From an uncultured Spirochaetaceae bacterium (GTDB lineage Bacteria; Spirochaetota; Spirochaetia; Sphaerochaetales; Sphaerochaetaceae), in assembly GCA_944389985.1 (NCBI GenBank), contig CALXON010000170.1, positions 1 through 7,352 on the forward strand: DNA of 7,352 nt. The letters are read 5' to 3'. The notes beneath the pieces were generated by a model. The model did no database searches. It saw only the letters and a program-made list of their open reading frames with translations, and was not told the origin of the DNA. Shown here one piece after another: positions 6,462-7,352 of this stretch. Within the stretch, counting starts at the first letter, position 1. Each line of letters opens with the position of its first letter. Position numbers and translations under genes: made by a program.

Positions 6462-6854
6462 ATGGAAGAAAGGATAACGACAGCGGGTATAGCTCTCAGG
6501 AATGGAAAGGTCCTCATAGCTCACAGGGTTGAGGGCGGAGCTCTTTCCGGTAAGTGGGAGTTCCCCGGAGGCAAGAACAGATACGGTGAGACCGTTTCCG
6601 ACACTCTCCGGCGTGAATGGATGGAGGAGCTCGGAGTTGAGATCGAGACAGGGGAGGAGATCCTGTCGTTTGATTTCACCAACAAGGACAGGCTGTACCA
6701 TCTGAAATGCGCTATGGTGAATCCTCTCTCTGATCATTTCTCCCTCTCCGTGCATACTGAGATCAGATATGTCACGAAAGAAGAACTCCTTTCCTATGAT
6801 TTCGGGCTGTCTGACAGGAAAATTGCGGAGTATGTGGCCTCGGAAATCTTGTAG
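6462..6854 (+). CDS. MutT/NudG-type NUDIX hydrolase
   Basis: Small cytoplasmic pyrophosphohydrolase of 130 residues, probably acting on oxidised or non-canonical nucleoside triphosphates. The NUDIX box is complete at residues 37-59 and fits GX5EX7REUXEEXGU: G37, E43, R51-E52, E55-E56, G58-V59. The magnesium-binding glutamates are all present. W53 takes the position that is usually Ile, Leu or Val. The preceding KWEFPGGK (31-38) and the tail EIRYVTKEELLSYDFGLSDRKI (100-121) resemble MutT (8-oxo-dGTP) and NudG (CTP and modified dCTP) enzymes. The substrate cannot be decided from sequence. The ATG at 6462 gives the normal family N-terminus (a frame extension to 6441 is possible). No Shine-Dalgarno site precedes it: the 7 nt after the previous stop read TCACGTT. 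A leaderless transcript from the extended -10 box is the simplest explanation. Confidence 0.92.
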   Translation: MEERITTAGIALRNGKVLIAHRVEGGALSGKWEFPGGKNRYGETVSDTLRREWMEELGVEIETGEEILSFDFTNKDRLYHLKCAMVNPLSDHFSLSVHTEIRYVTKEELLSYDFGLSDRKIAEYVASEIL

Positions 6855-6877
6855 CTCTGACCCCGGAAGACTATCAT
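6849..6877 (+). promoter_or_regulatory. Candidate promoter for ilvE
   Basis: TTGTAG (6849-6854, only a 3/6 match to -35) and TATCAT (6872-6877, a 5/6 match to -10) are 17 nt apart. The -35 overlaps the NUDIX stop codon. The predicted start near 6884 would give a short leader that still contains the ilvE ribosome site. Confidence 0.4.
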
Positions 6878-6887
6878 AGCCTTAATT

Positions 6888-6894
6888 AAAGAGG
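6888..6894 (+). promoter_or_regulatory. Ribosome binding site of ilvE
   Basis: AAAGAGG lies 7 nt before the ATG at 6902, a normal spacing, and fixes the ilvE start. It lies partly in the 3' arm of a small possible hairpin, AGCCT (6878-6882) with AGGCT (6892-6896). Confidence 0.7.
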
Positions 6895-6901
6895 CTGAAC
6901 T

Positions 6902-7352
6902 ATGGAAAAGAAGAATATCGAATGGTCTAAACTCGGTTTCGGCTACATGCCGGTGGATTACCGCTTCGTCGCCCATTGGAAGGATGGAAGCTGGGATGAA
7001 GGCGGGCTCTCAAAAGACGCGAGCGTCACGATCTCTGAGAGCGCGGGTGTGCTCCAGTATGCACAGACATGTTTCGAAGGTCTGAAGGTCTACACACAGA
7101 AGAATGGTGACATCGTTGCATTCCGCCCTGACATGAATGCAAAGCGCATGCAGGACAGCGCAGCAAGGCTTCTCATGCCTCAGGTGTCTACTGAGATGTT
7201 CATGAGGGCACTCGATGAGATGGTGAAGGCAAATGCCGCATGGGTTCCTCCCTATGGTTCCGGTGCCACTCTCTACATCAGACCGTTCCTCTTCGGTTCA
7301 GGTCCCGTCATCGGTGTCGCTCCGGCTCCTGAGTATGAGTTCAGGATGTTCG
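6902..7352 (+). CDS. ilvE: Branched-chain amino acid aminotransferase, 5' part, cut by the window edge
   Basis: PLP-dependent fold-type IV aminotransferase that carries out the last step of leucine, isoleucine and valine synthesis, and the first step of their breakdown, using glutamate/2-oxoglutarate. The first 150 residues are present. Translation from 6902 gives MEKKNIEWSKLGFGYMP at the start, then VLQYAQTCFEGLKVY (about 50-64), FRPDMNAKRMQDSAARL (about 74-90), VKANAAWVPPYGSGATLYIRPFLFGS (about 108-133) and GVAPAPEYEFRMF at the edge. This is the long BCAT form (BCAT type II-like) found in many Firmicutes and spirochaetes. The FEGLK and RPFLFG motifs shape the active site; the PLP lysine lies beyond the window. 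A good ribosome site precedes the start. Identification is firm from the conserved N-terminal half. Confidence 0.95.
   Translation, partial: MEKKNIEWSKLGFGYMPVDYRFVAHWKDGSWDEGGLSKDASVTISESAGVLQYAQTCFEGLKVYTQKNGDIVAFRPDMNAKRMQDSAARLLMPQVSTEMFMRALDEMVKANAAWVPPYGSGATLYIRPFLFGSGPVIGVAPAPEYEFRMF

Overview
The window is bacterial chromosome, most likely from a spirochaete of the Sphaerochaetaceae/gut-spirochaete type. This is an inference from three things: the style of the CysS and IlvE sequences, a lipoprotein combining InlB-type B-repeats with GLUG repeats (frequent in that group), and codon use with many AGA/AGG and ATA codons at a moderate GC content. An ECF sigma factor, a lipobox and Shine-Dalgarno sites make it bacterial. 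The phylum call is tentative. I see no tRNA, rRNA, CRISPR array, insertion sequence or attachment site.

Layout. A complete cysteinyl-tRNA synthetase gene (6-1406) is followed 28 nt later on the same strand by an ECF sigma factor (1435-1965). The sigma gene overlaps by 11 nt a zinc-finger, single-pass membrane anti-sigma factor (1955-2491). A hairpin at about 2508-2539 ends this block and lies between convergent genes. The minus strand from 4609 down to 2540 encodes a large surface lipoprotein: a signal peptide with LSAC lipobox, three InlB/Flg_new-like repeats, and ten GLUG repeats with a cysteine ladder. A 79-nt divergent promoter region (4610-4688) separates it from a plus-strand group: a fused NAD(P)H-hydrate epimerase/dehydratase (4689-6053), a four-helix membrane protein of unknown function coupled by an ATGA overlap (6050-6454), a MutT/NudG-type NUDIX hydrolase (6462-6854), and a branched-chain amino acid aminotransferase running off the right edge (6902-7352).

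How the parts fit. CysS and IlvE are housekeeping genes. Nnr (repair of hydrated NAD(P)H) and the NUDIX protein (removal of damaged or unwanted nucleotides) are both metabolite-repair enzymes sitting side by side. The sigma/anti-sigma pair is a self-contained envelope-signalling switch with an unidentified signal. The repeat lipoprotein is a candidate cell-surface adhesion or interaction protein.

The least expected signals are regulatory. Two genes, the lipoprotein and the NUDIX hydrolase, have perfect TATAAT boxes placed so that the predicted transcript starts at or next to the start codon, and neither has a visible Shine-Dalgarno site. This suggests leaderless mRNAs. The divergent promoters of the lipoprotein and nnr appear to share overlapping -35 hexamers. 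I do not see a clearly new biological system here; the sigma module, the compact Nnr and the unknown membrane protein are the parts most worth following up.
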